Assembly: GCA_015061055.1 (NCBI GenBank)
Contig: SUXH01000023.1
Location: forward strand, 1-42,910
Direction of reading: 5' to 3'
From: Bacteroidales bacterium
GTDB lineage: Bacteria; Bacteroidota; Bacteroidia; Bacteroidales; Muribaculaceae
DNA length: 42,910 nucleotides
How positions within the stretch are numbered: the first letter of the stretch is position 1; each line of letters starts with the position of its first letter. The position numbers and the translations under genes were made by a program. Shown here piece by piece: positions 23,604 to 32,820 of the stretch. The notes under the pieces were generated by a model, which was given only the letters and a program-made list of their open reading frames with translations, ran no database searches and was not told where the DNA came from.

Positions 23604-24725
23604 TTATATGAGTGTGTATTTTGCTCCGGGAAGAGAGATTATGAGGGATTTAAATTCGAGTTCGATAAGTGTACTCATAAGTTGCGACATAGGCATAGCT
23701 AAGGCGTTACAGAGAATATTGATGTGTGTTTCGTGGTTTTGTTGCAGGTAGTCAATAATTCTTTGTTCTTCGGGTGTGATATCGGGGAAAATCTGCATTT
23801 GTCGACTATTCTTCTGAGTGTCAATGGTTTTCCAACGCATAGCGGACACAAGATCATTTGCCGAGGTGATGAGCGATGCCGAGTTGTTACGAATAAGTTT
23901 GTTACATCCACGAGAATATGTATCATTGGCACGACCTGGTAGAGCAAATACATCTCGATTGTAGCTTGACGCAATTCCGGCGGTGATTAAGGAGCCTCCC
24001 TTTTCGGCTGATTCAACTACAACGGTACAGTCTGACAGCCCTGCAACTATACGATTGCGAGCGACAAAGTTTGCCGGGTGTATATTGTCTGATGAATTGT
24101 AGTCGGTTATGAGTAATCCGTTTTTATTAATGATTTCAGCAGCGTCTTTGCGGTGAGTGGCAGGATAGATTGTGTTCAGCCCATGTGCAAGTACGGCAAC
24201 GGTGGGAATGCTATATTCAAGGGCTGCTCGATGAGCGTAAATATCTATCCCATAAGCAAGTCCACTGACTATAACTACATCATCAATGAGCTCTTTCAGT
24301 TCTTTAATGAAAGTGTCGCAAAAGATTTTTCCATATGTTGTGGCGTGGCGAGTGCCTACAATGCTTATGATTTTAGATGCATTAAGATTACAATTACCTT
24401 TGGAATAGAGTAATATAGGTGCATCTTGGGCGTGCGATAGTCGGGCTGGATAATTCGAGTCGGAAAAGTAAGTGATATCAATGTTGTTTTTATTGATAAA
24501 TTCACATTCTTTATGTGCTCTCTCAAGTTGCTCTTGTCGATATGTGTATTCGGTCATCTTCACTTTAGTGTGAAGAAGGTGTTGCAACTCTTTTTCGGAA
24601 ATATTGAAAAAGTCCTGCTCGGAAGGAATAATATCTAAAATCTTCTGAGCCAGATCATATCCCATACCTCTTAGTGAAGCAAATGCTATACGATAGGGAA
24701 GTAGATGATTATTGAAAAGTTGCAT
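23604..24725 (-). CDS. dprA: DNA-processing protein DprA
   Basis: 373 residues from the ATG at 24725; a longer frame to 24818 would overlap the thioesterase gene and has no family similarity at its start. DprA binds single-stranded DNA and loads RecA during natural transformation. An N-terminal helix-hairpin region (FASLRGMGYDLAQKIL) is followed by the Rossmann-like DprA fold with VGTRHATTYG, VSGLAYGIDIYAHRAAL and the VVVESAEKGGSLITA segment. The C terminus has the winged-helix DML1 domain (EEQRIIDYLQQNHETHINIL). It starts 14 bp after the thioesterase stop, in the same direction. Confidence 0.95.
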   Translation of the reverse strand: MQLFNNHLLPYRIAFASLRGMGYDLAQKILDIIPSEQDFFNISEKELQHLLHTKVKMTEYTYRQEQLERAHKECEFINKNNIDITYFSDSNYPARLSHAQDAPILLYSKGNCNLNASKIISIVGTRHATTYGKIFCDTFIKELKELIDDVVIVSGLAYGIDIYAHRAALEYSIPTVAVLAHGLNTIYPATHRKDAAEIINKNGLLITDYNSSDNIHPANFVARNRIVAGLSDCTVVVESAEKGGSLITAGIASSYNRDVFALPGRANDTYSRGCNKLIRNNSASLITSANDLVSAMRWKTIDTQKNSRQMQIFPDITPEEQRIIDYLQQNHETHINILCNALAMPMSQLMSTLIELEFKSLIISLPGAKYTLI

Positions 24726-24739
24726 GATATAAGGATGAT

Positions 24740-25147
24740 TTAGGCTTTTAAAAAGTGTTGAAATGCAGTAGCAAGTTCCTCTCCACGAGTGAGGCGACCG
24801 TCCTTTGTGCATACACAACTAACAACAGCATTGATAGCTTGTGCTCCTGTAGTTTTATTGAAAATCGCTTGATGAAAAATGAAACGTGCACCTTGCATTT
24901 CCACCCAAAGTTTACTTTCCATTATGTCACCACTGCGTAGAGGCTCTTTATAGTCAATTTCTATGCGGTTAACAACAGGGTCAATGCCTCGTTCGTGCAT
25001 TTCTTTAAAAGAAAATCCCGCATATTCGCAGAATAAGTGTCGAGTGTGCTCGAGATAGTGTTGATAATTGGCATTATTGACAATTCCTTGACAATCGAGT
25101 TCGTAGTCACGTACAGCAATTTCGGTTGAGAATATATAATCTTTCAT
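24740..25147 (-). CDS. Hotdog-fold acyl-CoA thioesterase (YbgC/4HBT family)
   Basis: 135 residues. The signature DCQGIVNNANYQHYLEHTR at about residues 17-35 carries the catalytic Asp and the helix of 4-hydroxybenzoyl-CoA thioesterase-type proteins. Substrate is probably an acyl-CoA or acyl-carrier-protein thioester. It is upstream of dprA in the same orientation and shares a compact divergent promoter region with the Ntn hydrolase gene; a TACTTTTG -7 box is at 25166-25173 on the minus strand. Confidence 0.9.
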   Translation of the reverse strand: MKDYIFSTEIAVRDYELDCQGIVNNANYQHYLEHTRHLFCEYAGFSFKEMHERGIDPVVNRIEIDYKEPLRSGDIMESKLWVEMQGARFIFHQAIFNKTTGAQAINAVVSCVCTKDGRLTRGEELATAFQHFLKA

Positions 25148-25165
25148 TTTTTCTTGTTTATTTTA

Positions 25166-25195
25166 CAAAAGTACGATTTTTTTGCACTATCTTTG
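25166..25195. promoter_or_regulatory. Closely spaced divergent promoters
   Basis: Minus strand TACTTTTG (25166-25173) serves the thioesterase gene and plus strand TATCTTTG (25188-25195) serves the secreted hydrolase. The two -7 boxes are only 14 bp apart, so the promoters overlap and probably compete. Confidence 0.55.
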
Positions 25196-25222
25196 AAAAT
25201 TAGAAATAAAAATTATATAAAT

Positions 25223-26350
25223 ATGAAAAAAATAATATTGACAGTTCTTGTTGTGCTTACGGCAAATGTAACTTATGCTTGCACGTCGGCGATTGTTGCC
25301 GCAAAAAACACTGTGAATGGTCGTCCATTGTTGTGGAAACATCGTGATACAGGCGAGGAGAATAATAAAGTAGAACGTACTCCTGCAAAGAATGGGAATA
25401 TGGAGTATGTGGCATTGTATAATGCAAGTGATACTGCATTGGTAGATGCTTGGATGGGATATAACAGTGCCGGCTTTGCAATAATGAATACAGCCTCTTA
25501 TAATCTGAAAGATGATAAAATCAGTTATAAGGATATGGATAAAGAAGGGGTGTTGATGAAACGTGCATTGGAGGTGTGTAAGTCGGTTGCTGATTTTAAA
25601 CATTTCCTTGATACATTGAGTCGCCCGATGCTTGTTGAGGCTAATTTCGGGGTCATTGATGCAGCAGGTAATGGTGCTTATTTTGAAACAAATAATTATA
25701 AGTACAAAGAATATAATTTGGCCGATACAGAAGACGGTATATTGATTAGAACAAACTATTCACATTCGGGACGTGTTGATGATGATGGAATGGGCTATAT
25801 TCGGGAACAAAATATGAAGGAATTGGTAGTTCCTTATTTGGCGAAAAAGAATTTCACTCCTGCTACGTTCACTGAAGATTTTTCTCGAAGGTTTTATCAT
25901 AGTTTGCTTGGTAAAGACTACACTGATAGTGGCGAAAAATGGTTGATTGATCAAGATTTTATACCACGTCGAAGTTCTACTGCTACAACTGTAATTGAAG
26001 GAGTGCTTCCTAATGAAAATCCATTATTGACTACAATGTGGATTGGAATAGGATATCCTCCATGTTCGGAAATACGTTATGTATGGCTTGGAGAGAACGG
26101 TGTTCCTGAAGATTTACGAGGTCTTGGCAAGAACGGACATTCGGAATTATGTGATACAGTAGTGGCTCGTAAACATCAGGTGTTCTCAATTAAACGTGGT
26201 AGCGGGAAGCATTATTTGAACTTAGGAAAATTATATAATGCTGAAGGGACCGGATTTAGTCAAAAAATGAAAGAAAAGAATATGAAGATATATAAGGAAG
26301 GTTATGCAAAACTAGAGAAACGTCGTAAAGAATTTCGTAAAAAAAAATAA
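25223..26350 (+). CDS. Secreted Cys-Ntn hydrolase (C45/choloylglycine-hydrolase-like)
   Basis: 375 residues from the ATG at 25223; an upstream start at 25154 would run through the promoter. A signal peptide (1-19) ends right before Cys20 in TYACTSAIVAA, so cleavage exposes an N-terminal cysteine nucleophile, as in C45 acyltransferases and bile-salt or penicillin amidases. RPLLWKHRDTG and YNSAGFAIMNTASYN follow as in this superfamily. It probably cleaves an amide bond in the periplasm or outside; the substrate is unknown. The cysteine could be misread as a lipobox, but TYAC lacks the usual Leu at -3. It is followed 15 bp later by the DUF486 gene. Confidence 0.8.
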   Translation: MKKIILTVLVVLTANVTYACTSAIVAAKNTVNGRPLLWKHRDTGEENNKVERTPAKNGNMEYVALYNASDTALVDAWMGYNSAGFAIMNTASYNLKDDKISYKDMDKEGVLMKRALEVCKSVADFKHFLDTLSRPMLVEANFGVIDAAGNGAYFETNNYKYKEYNLADTEDGILIRTNYSHSGRVDDDGMGYIREQNMKELVVPYLAKKNFTPATFTEDFSRRFYHSLLGKDYTDSGEKWLIDQDFIPRRSSTATTVIEGVLPNENPLLTTMWIGIGYPPCSEIRYVWLGENGVPEDLRGLGKNGHSELCDTVVARKHQVFSIKRGSGKHYLNLGKLYNAEGTGFSQKMKEKNMKIYKEGYAKLEKRRKEFRKKK

Positions 26351-26365
26351 TATAACTGAAACATT

Positions 26366-26752
26366 ATGTGGCAAACAGGGCTATTGACAATAGTGATGTT
26401 GGTAATATCCAATATCTTTATGACTTTTGCATGGTATGGGCACTTAAAACTGCAAACTGCCGGGATAAGTAGTAATTGGCCACTATATGTTGTGATTCTT
26501 TTTTCTTGGGTAATTGCATTAGCCGAGTATGCGTTCCAAGTACCTGCCAACAGAATGGGTTTTGTTGGAAATGGAGGTCCGTTTACATTAATGCAACTAA
26601 AAGTGATGCAAGAGGCTATAACACTTGTGGTGTTTACAGTATTTACAATAGTGTTTTTTAAAGGAGAACAGTTGCATTGGAATCATTTTGTGGCATTTGC
26701 ATTGTTGATAGCTTCAGTGTATTTTGTTTTTCTTGATACATCATTGAAATAA
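26366..26752 (+). CDS. DUF486 (DMT-type) membrane protein
   Basis: 128 residues, four membrane helices. The stretch TFAWYGHLK and then SWVIALAEYAFQVPANRMG is characteristic of DUF486 proteins, which are half-size members of the drug/metabolite transporter superfamily and presumably dimerise. Substrate unknown. Its stop codon touches the start of the next gene. Confidence 0.92.
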   Translation: MWQTGLLTIVMLVISNIFMTFAWYGHLKLQTAGISSNWPLYVVILFSWVIALAEYAFQVPANRMGFVGNGGPFTLMQLKVMQEAITLVVFTVFTIVFFKGEQLHWNHFVAFALLIASVYFVFLDTSLK

Positions 26753-27316
26753 ATGAACACAATATATATTCGTGAGTGTGGTATTTCAATGGGGCAATAT
26801 TTGCTCTATACATTGAAAGAATATATGAAAAGTTGGTGGTGGGCTTATGTCCTGCCACTTGCTTTATGTGTGTTCCTTTCGATGGTAAATATCAATTTTA
26901 TATTTGTGGCTGTAATTCTATTTTTCTTAGTGTTTACGATGATTCTTTTTTTTGTGGTTATTTATTATGGGATTGTGCCGGAATGCAGATATTCAACCCT
27001 ACGAAAGAATATTCAATTATGTGATGATGGCATTATATTACATTTGAAGAAACCTGTGTCAATGGTAGATGAAGATAGTGGAAACGAACAGGATGATACA
27101 AATAAAGAGTCTGATATTGTGATTGCTCAAAAGTATGTAATAGAAGAAGTTTTGATTAAATGGCGTAATATAAAGCAAGTGAAAGGAACGGATGAATGCT
27201 TGTTGCTTGTTTTTAAAAAACCTCGATATTCGTTTTTTGCAATTCCTTATGAAGCTTTTGATGGAGAGACTCACCTAAAAGAAACTCTTTCAATGATTCG
27301 CTTTAACCTTAGATGA
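26753..27316 (+). CDS. YcxB-like membrane protein
   Basis: 187 residues: two membrane helices (about 30-47 and 50-74), then a soluble C-terminal part whose pattern WRNIKQVKGTDECLLLVFKK followed by FAIPYEAF resembles the YcxB-like domain, a small beta domain of unknown function. A charged stretch (DEDSGNEQDDTNKES) interrupts it at about residues 105-119. It begins directly after the DUF486 stop and its last 27 bp overlap the convergent nhaC gene. Confidence 0.65.
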   Translation: MNTIYIRECGISMGQYLLYTLKEYMKSWWWAYVLPLALCVFLSMVNINFIFVAVILFFLVFTMILFFVVIYYGIVPECRYSTLRKNIQLCDDGIILHLKKPVSMVDEDSGNEQDDTNKESDIVIAQKYVIEEVLIKWRNIKQVKGTDECLLLVFKKPRYSFFAIPYEAFDGETHLKETLSMIRFNLR

Positions 27317-28732
27317 GTTTTTATAGTAAAATTGTGCTATTAGAATGGACATAATAGGGCACATATAATTAAACACACAGAATGGTAGGTAGCTGAGTGT
27401 TGCAACTCCTAAAACTGTGGATTGTGTAATACCGCATGAGTTCCAAGGGATGAGAACAGATGTAACGGAAACAGAATCCTCAATAGATCTACCAAGTAGT
27501 TTTGAATCCAAATTCAGTTTTTTATATAATTTTTTGTATAGATTAGCTGTTAAGATAATAGATAGATATTGGTCTCCAGTACAACTATTCATAAATAAAC
27601 CCGAGCCAATGGTTGTATTTACAACTGAACTAGTCTTTTTGATTCCTTTTAGGCAAGAGCGAGTGATACTTGATAGCATACCTGTTCCTAGCATCACTCC
27701 ACCAAATATCATAGCACTTAGGACGAGGTAAATAGTGTTCATCATACCTTCCACTCCACCGGTAATAACTAGTTCATTCAAAAGTGAGTTATTTGTGTTG
27801 ATAGATGTGTTGGTGAATAAAATACCTAAAATTGCGGCAAGAGGGTTGTTTTCTTGTGATAAAAGAGAAAGCAGTTGAGGTTCGAATACGATTAATCCTA
27901 ATATGCCAAGCGCTGTGCTTATTACAAGGGTTATGATGACATTAACACGCAGAACGATGAGAGTGCAAGTGATGACAGGTGCAAGTATAAGCCAAGGAGA
28001 AATGTTGAAAGTATGGGTTAAATAAATCGCAAATTCGCTATTTTGTGTAGCCTCATTTAGTTCACTTGTATAGCCTAAGATAAAGTATACGATAAAGGCT
28101 ATAATCATAGCGGGAATAGTAGTAAAAAATAGAAATCTGATGTGGTCGAATAGCTTTACACCTGTTGTGGAAGCTGCAAGTACTGTGGTATCGGAAAGAG
28201 GTGACATTTTATCGCCAAAATAAGCTCCGGATATAACTGCTCCGGCAATCCATGCTTCGTCGTATCCCATTACAGTACCGATTCCCATAAAAGCAATCCC
28301 AATTGTGGCACAAGTTGTCCATGAACTGCCTGTAAGGACCGAAATAACAGAACAAACTAGGCAAGTTACAACAAGAAATGTATTTGGACTAATAAATTCT
28401 AATCCATAATAAATAAGGGATGGCACTATTCCACCATACATCCATGTGGCTGAAACCATTGCAATGAGTATTAGTATTGGAACAGCAGGGAGAATCTGTT
28501 TGGCGCTTTTGTAGACACCAATTTTAAGCATATTCCAACTGCAAGGGCAGAAAATACGAGAAACACACAATGCAAGGACAGCAGCACTTAGTAATATGAG
28601 TTGGCTGTATTTGAATATTGCATCAGTACCTTTGGTTGTGAGTAATATTACTAATGATGTAATAAGGTACACAATGGGTATAGCTGAAAAGATAGGTGAT
28701 GGAAGCCCGCTTTTATGAGTTAACTTAGCCAA
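27290..28732 (-). CDS. nhaC: NhaC-family Na+/H+ antiporter
   Basis: 480 residues, about twelve membrane helices. NhaC-family features include SVLTGSSWTTCATIGIAFMG near residue 135, GAVISGAYFGDKMSPLSDTT near 165 with conserved acidic residues, and NSCTGDQYLSIILTANLY near 385. It exchanges Na+ (or a small organic acid) against H+. It ends convergently inside the YcxB-like gene with a 27-bp overlap and no terminator in between. Confidence 0.92.
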   Translation of the reverse strand: MAKLTHKSGLPSPIFSAIPIVYLITSLVILLTTKGTDAIFKYSQLILLSAAVLALCVSRIFCPCSWNMLKIGVYKSAKQILPAVPILILIAMVSATWMYGGIVPSLIYYGLEFISPNTFLVVTCLVCSVISVLTGSSWTTCATIGIAFMGIGTVMGYDEAWIAGAVISGAYFGDKMSPLSDTTVLAASTTGVKLFDHIRFLFFTTIPAMIIAFIVYFILGYTSELNEATQNSEFAIYLTHTFNISPWLILAPVITCTLIVLRVNVIITLVISTALGILGLIVFEPQLLSLLSQENNPLAAILGILFTNTSINTNNSLLNELVITGGVEGMMNTIYLVLSAMIFGGVMLGTGMLSSITRSCLKGIKKTSSVVNTTIGSGLFMNSCTGDQYLSIILTANLYKKLYKKLNLDSKLLGRSIEDSVSVTSVLIPWNSCGITQSTVLGVATLSYLPFCVFNYMCPIMSILIAQFYYKNSSKVKANH

Positions 28733-28761
28733 TTTTTATATGTTTTGATTGATATTGAGTG

Positions 28762-28769
28762 CAAAGATA
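28762..28769 (-). promoter_or_regulatory. -7 box for nhaC
   Basis: TATCTTTG on the minus strand 29 bp upstream of the nhaC ATG. Confidence 0.55.
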
Positions 28770-28775
28770 CGGAAA

Positions 28776-28805
28776 AACGAGGTAATCCACACAGATTACC
28801 TCGTT
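28776..28805 (-). terminator. Terminator of the SLC45-type transporter gene
   Basis: AACGAGGTAATC and GATTACCTCGTT form a perfect 12-bp stem with a 6-base loop, followed by T5 on the minus strand. It separates the transporter gene from the nhaC promoter. Confidence 0.9.
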
Positions 28806-28836
28806 AAGAAAACATTATAGATTTTAATAAAACTCT

Positions 28837-30165
28837 TTAGTTGTTTGACTTCTCAGCAGAAGTCTCTTTGATTATGAACACAGATGCAGCTCCAAGGATT
28901 AGCAGAACACCTGCAAGTACAAGCATATTTACTTGTGTTCCTCCAACCAAAGAAAGTAGTAAACCTCCTACTGAAGCAGCAATGATTTGTGGTAAACAAA
29001 TTGTACCATTGAAAAGGCCAAGGTATGTACCCATATTCTTTCCTGAGATAGAATTTGTAAGGATAGTGAAAGGTAGAGCAAGCATTGCAGCCCAAGCACA
29101 ACCAATGAGTAGGTAAGAAGCAAATAGTAGATATTGGTCGTGAATGAACATTGTAGAAATGAAACCTATACCACCAAGAACAAGACTTACGAAATAAGCC
29201 ATCTTGTAGCTCTTGAAACGAGGTATAATAGTCGCCCAAATAACAGAACCTACTGCTTGTACAGCAAATAAAACTCCAACCCAGTTGCCTGCTTCTTGGT
29301 ATGCTGCAGAAGATGTATCGGTAGTACCCCAAACAGTGTCAGCGATAGCTCCGTTAGTGTAAGTCCACATATACATAAATGCACACCAACAGAAGAACTG
29401 AACAAGACCTACAGTCCAAAATACTTTTGGCGCATTTACAAGAAGAGAGAACATTGATTCTTTCTTCTCTTCCTTTTTATTGTCGTTGGCTTCAAAGCCA
29501 TGGAATTCGGCATATTCCTTTGGAGGCATTTCTCTTACTGTTGCGAAAGTGTAGATTACGCATAAAATCAAGATTGCAGCACCTACATAGAACGCATAAG
29601 TAACAGAATCGGGAACTTGTCCTTTAGGGGCAATGTTGCTGATGCCAATTGCTGTGAAGATGATAGGAGCAAGGTAACCAACAAGACTACCGGCGTTGCA
29701 TAAGAAACTTTGGATAGAGTAAGCAAGACCTTTTTGTTTCTCGTTTACTTGGTCGCCGACAAGCATTTTGAATGGTTGCATAGCCATATTGATTGATGTG
29801 TCAAGGAACATAAGAGCAATGAAACCAAAAATCATTGCTGAGCTGATAGTAAGTCCAAAGCTACCTGCATTAGGCAATAGACACATAACAATCACAGAGA
29901 CTAATGCACCAAGAATCAAATATGGTAGACGACGTCCGAAACGACACCATGTTTTATCGCTTAGTGAGCCAATGATAGGCTGTACGATAATTCCCATAAG
30001 TGGAGGAAGTATCCAAAAATAACTTAGATTGTGCGGGTCGGCACCGAGAGTGGCGAAAATACGACTGATGTTAGCACTTTGTAGCGCGTAAGCAATTTGC
30101 ACGCCAAAAAAACCGAAGCTAAGGTTCCATAGCTTCCAAAAACTTAAATCGGGTTTGGTTTTCAT
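28837..30165 (-). CDS. SLC45-type MFS sugar transporter
   Basis: 442 residues, twelve membrane helices. The loop after helix 2 reads GSLSDKTWCRFGRRLPYLIL, the GRR motif typical of SLC45/GPH-related sugar carriers, and the N terminus (LSFWKLWNLSFGFFGVQIAY) matches the Bacteroidetes transporters annotated as maltose or sucrose carriers. It probably imports a disaccharide or its breakdown product across the inner membrane with H+. No glycoside hydrolase or Sus genes lie beside it here. A TAACTTTG -7 box lies upstream (plus-strand 30252-30259). Confidence 0.9.
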   Translation of the reverse strand: MKTKPDLSFWKLWNLSFGFFGVQIAYALQSANISRIFATLGADPHNLSYFWILPPLMGIIVQPIIGSLSDKTWCRFGRRLPYLILGALVSVIVMCLLPNAGSFGLTISSAMIFGFIALMFLDTSINMAMQPFKMLVGDQVNEKQKGLAYSIQSFLCNAGSLVGYLAPIIFTAIGISNIAPKGQVPDSVTYAFYVGAAILILCVIYTFATVREMPPKEYAEFHGFEANDNKKEEKKESMFSLLVNAPKVFWTVGLVQFFCWCAFMYMWTYTNGAIADTVWGTTDTSSAAYQEAGNWVGVLFAVQAVGSVIWATIIPRFKSYKMAYFVSLVLGGIGFISTMFIHDQYLLFASYLLIGCAWAAMLALPFTILTNSISGKNMGTYLGLFNGTICLPQIIAASVGGLLLSLVGGTQVNMLVLAGVLLILGAASVFIIKETSAEKSNN

Positions 30166-30251
30166 TATAGAATTGAGTTTTATATCTGATGAGAAGTCTG
30201 ATCTTAAACGTCAATCATCAAATAGTGAATCATTAATAAAATTGTTTGGGG

Positions 30252-30259
30252 CAAAGTTA
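30252..30259 (-). promoter_or_regulatory. -7 box for the SLC45-type transporter gene
   Basis: TAACTTTG on the minus strand, about 87 bp upstream of the ATG, leaving a fairly long leader. Confidence 0.5.
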
Positions 30260-30328
30260 ATGAAAAAGCTGTAAAAAATATATAAATAGAAAAGATAAAT
30301 TGTAATAGGAATCTATTTTTGTCATTTT

Positions 30329-30361
30329 TTTGACAATTTCGGGAAATATATTGTAACTTTG
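30329..30361 (+). promoter_or_regulatory. Promoter of the rRNA methyltransferase-radA pair
   Basis: TTTG at 30329-30332, 21 bases, then TAACTTTG at 30354-30361: a consensus Bacteroidetes promoter, 29 bp before the ATG. Confidence 0.7.
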
Positions 30362-30390
30362 AATAATGTAAATAAAATTATGAAGTAAAG

Positions 30391-31158
30391 ATGAATGTAA
30401 CAAATAGTACAATAAAACTTATAGCCTCGCTTGGGCAAAAAAAATATAGAGTAGAGGAGGGGTGTTTCGTAGCAGAAGGAACAAAATGTGTACGAGATAC
30501 TTGGGACTATTTTAATTGTAGATTGATAGTGGCTACGCAAACTTGGTATGAAGAATTTGGACATAGTGGTCATTTGGGAAAAATTCAATTTGCTAATAAA
30601 GGGCAGATGCAACGAATGTCTCAATTCTCGACAGCTGCCGATGTTATAGCTGTGTATGACATACCTGAAGATGTGATTAATCCTGATGAAGTTAGAAATA
30701 ACTTGAATATTGTACTCGACAATGTGCAAGATCCTGGAAATCTGGGGACAATAATTCGTATTGCTGATTGGTATGGAATAAAGAATATATTTTGTAGTGA
30801 AAAGACTGTAGATGTATATAATCATAAAGTGGTGCAAGCTACAATGGGTGCTATATCTCGTGTAAAGGTTCATTATTGTGGTTTGGAAGATTTGTTTGAA
30901 GAGTATTCAGATCTGCCACTTTATGGGACTTTCCTTGACGGGAAAAATATCTATAAAAGTGAACTTACTTCAACGGGTTTTGTGGTATTCGGTAATGAAG
31001 GAAGAGGAATTACTCCAAAGTTGAGTGAGATTATAAAAAATCGTCTCTTGATTCCGTCGTTTCCTGTGGGTGTGCCTACAAGTGAATCTCTTAATGTGGG
31101 AATGGCTGCGGCGATTACTATAAGTGAGTTTCGACGTAATTGTTTTGTGAAAAAATAG
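30391..31158 (+). CDS. SpoU/TrmH-family RNA methyltransferase
   Basis: 255 residues. An N-terminal substrate-binding domain (about 1-85) precedes the SPOUT trefoil-knot domain with its three motifs: LDNVQDPGNLGTIIRIADW at about 110-128, VVFGNEGRGI near 200, and PTSESLNVGMAAAITISEF near 228-246. It is a 2'-O-ribose methyltransferase acting on rRNA or tRNA; the exact target nucleotide cannot be read from sequence. It is followed by radA, whose chosen start is 11 bp after its stop. Confidence 0.92.
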   Translation: MNVTNSTIKLIASLGQKKYRVEEGCFVAEGTKCVRDTWDYFNCRLIVATQTWYEEFGHSGHLGKIQFANKGQMQRMSQFSTAADVIAVYDIPEDVINPDEVRNNLNIVLDNVQDPGNLGTIIRIADWYGIKNIFCSEKTVDVYNHKVVQATMGAISRVKVHYCGLEDLFEEYSDLPLYGTFLDGKNIYKSELTSTGFVVFGNEGRGITPKLSEIIKNRLLIPSFPVGVPTSESLNVGMAAAITISEFRRNCFVKK

Positions 31159-31169
31159 ATGGTTTCGTT

Positions 31170-32555
31170 ATGGCTGTTAAGGTGAAGACAATGTATTTTT
31201 GCAATAGTTGTGGTGCTGAATCTTCTAAATGGGTAGGGAAATGTCCTGCTTGTGGTGAGTGGAACACCTATGTGGAAGAAAAGGTGTCAATTAAGTCGGC
31301 AAAAACAATGACAGCATTCGGTGATGACGGAGATGGAAAGAAACGTGTAATGCCAATAAAGATTTCGGAAATTAAAACTGAAAATCAACCAAGAATACAA
31401 TTGCCGAGTGGAGAGCTAAACAGGGTGCTTGGAGGTGGACTTGTTCCCGGATCCATAATCTTAGTAGGAGGAGAGCCGGGTATAGGTAAATCAACTCTTA
31501 TCCTTCAAAATGTATTGCGAATAAGAAGTCGCAAGGTGCTTTATGTGAGTGGCGAAGAGAGTCAGCAACAGCTGAAAATGCGAGCCGACAGAATTTGTGA
31601 GGGTAATATTGATTGTGAATGTTATATCGTGTGCGACACGTCATTGGAGTCGATATTTACGAGTATAAATAACTTTAATCCCGACCTTGTGGTAGTGGAT
31701 TCCATACAAACGATAGCTTCCGATTCGCTTGATTCGGCGGCGGGAAGTGTGGGACAAGTAAGAGAATGTGCCGCAGCATTGCTGAAGTATGCAAAACAAT
31801 CGAATACTCCGGTGATATTAATTGGTCATATTAATAAGGAAGGTAGTATTGCCGGTCCTAAAGTGCTTGAACACATTGTGGATGCTGTGTTGCAATTTGA
31901 AGGGGATCGACATTATATGTATCGTATTCTTCGAGGAATAAAAAACCGATTTGGCAGTACGTCGGAGATAGGTATTTATGAAATGACGCATTACGGATTA
32001 CGTGAAGTAACGAATCCGTCGGAAATATTGTTGTCGCAGAAAGGAGATGCCTTAAGTGGTGTAGCCATAGGAGTTACACTTGAGGGGGTGCGACCTTTTG
32101 TGATAGAGGCTCAGGCTCTTGTGAGTACAGCGGCTTACGGAACGGCACAACGTTCGGTAACAGGATTTGATGGTAAGCGTATGAATATGCTTCTTGCTGT
32201 GCTCGAAAAACGTGTGGGATTTAAACTTGCTCAAAAGGATGTGTTTCTAAATATTGCCGGAGGATTGAAAGTGAATGATCCGGCAATAGATTTAGCTGTA
32301 ATATGTTCAATATTGTCATCAAATGTAGATATTCCGATAAAAAAAGGTGTTTGTATGAGTGGTGAGGTTGGTCTGAGTGGAGAAATACGACAAGTGACCC
32401 GAATTGAGCAGCGTATTGGGGAAGCTGAGAAATTGGGCTTTAATACGATGATAATACCCAAAAACAATCTAAAGGGAATAGATACATTGAAATTGGGAAT
32501 TCAATTGGTTGAGGTATCAAAAGTTGAGGAAGCGTTTAGATATTTATTTGGTTAA
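31170..32555 (+). CDS. radA: DNA repair protein RadA
   Basis: 461 residues from the ATG at 31170; an upstream TTG at 31140 lies inside the previous gene. RadA is a RecA-like helicase for branch migration in recombination. An N-terminal zinc finger with CNSCG and CPACG, Walker A GGEPGIGKST (about 96-105), the RadA-specific KNRFGSTSE motif near residue 258, and a C-terminal Lon-protease-like domain (about 290-455) without the catalytic Ser-Lys pair are all present. Confidence 0.96.
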   Translation: MAVKVKTMYFCNSCGAESSKWVGKCPACGEWNTYVEEKVSIKSAKTMTAFGDDGDGKKRVMPIKISEIKTENQPRIQLPSGELNRVLGGGLVPGSIILVGGEPGIGKSTLILQNVLRIRSRKVLYVSGEESQQQLKMRADRICEGNIDCECYIVCDTSLESIFTSINNFNPDLVVVDSIQTIASDSLDSAAGSVGQVRECAAALLKYAKQSNTPVILIGHINKEGSIAGPKVLEHIVDAVLQFEGDRHYMYRILRGIKNRFGSTSEIGIYEMTHYGLREVTNPSEILLSQKGDALSGVAIGVTLEGVRPFVIEAQALVSTAAYGTAQRSVTGFDGKRMNMLLAVLEKRVGFKLAQKDVFLNIAGGLKVNDPAIDLAVICSILSSNVDIPIKKGVCMSGEVGLSGEIRQVTRIEQRIGEAEKLGFNTMIIPKNNLKGIDTLKLGIQLVEVSKVEEAFRYLFG

Positions 32556-32819
32556 TGTATGTTAAATAAAAATATACAATTTAAACTTATTCCTCTTTTA
32601 AAAGTCTATCTAATATAGATAAAATAAGCTTCAAACTACTTAACTTTTTCAAAATATCCTCTTAAGAAGACGCTGTCGATAGCGTGAAAAATTAAGACTA
32701 TTAATAAAATAAATAGAATTGCTGATATCGAAAGGTGTTAGCGATTCTTTTTATTTGTATTCTTGAATGATGGAATCCGATTGGGAAGTTAATTACTATT
32801 GATTTTGGAAATAGAACAA
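32556..32819. other. Intergenic DNA after radA
   Basis: No gene seen. There is a small hairpin ACGCT-gtcgat-AGCGT near 32669 and a looser one (GAATTGCT...AGCGATTC, about 32717-32747) followed by T5, which may terminate radA. The rest is AT-rich without features. Confidence 0.4.
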
Positions 32820-32820
32820 T

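Noticed and set aside
24726-24818. N-terminal extension of DprA
   Set aside because: It overlaps the thioesterase gene, and DprA similarity begins just after the ATG at 24725.
25223-25282. Lipoprotein signal in the Cys-Ntn hydrolase
   Set aside because: The residues before Cys20 (VTYA) are a poor lipobox and fit a normal signal-peptidase site that frees the catalytic cysteine.
27417-27731. 104-codon plus-strand frame inside nhaC
   Set aside because: It lies wholly within a well-supported transporter gene on the other strand and has no domain.
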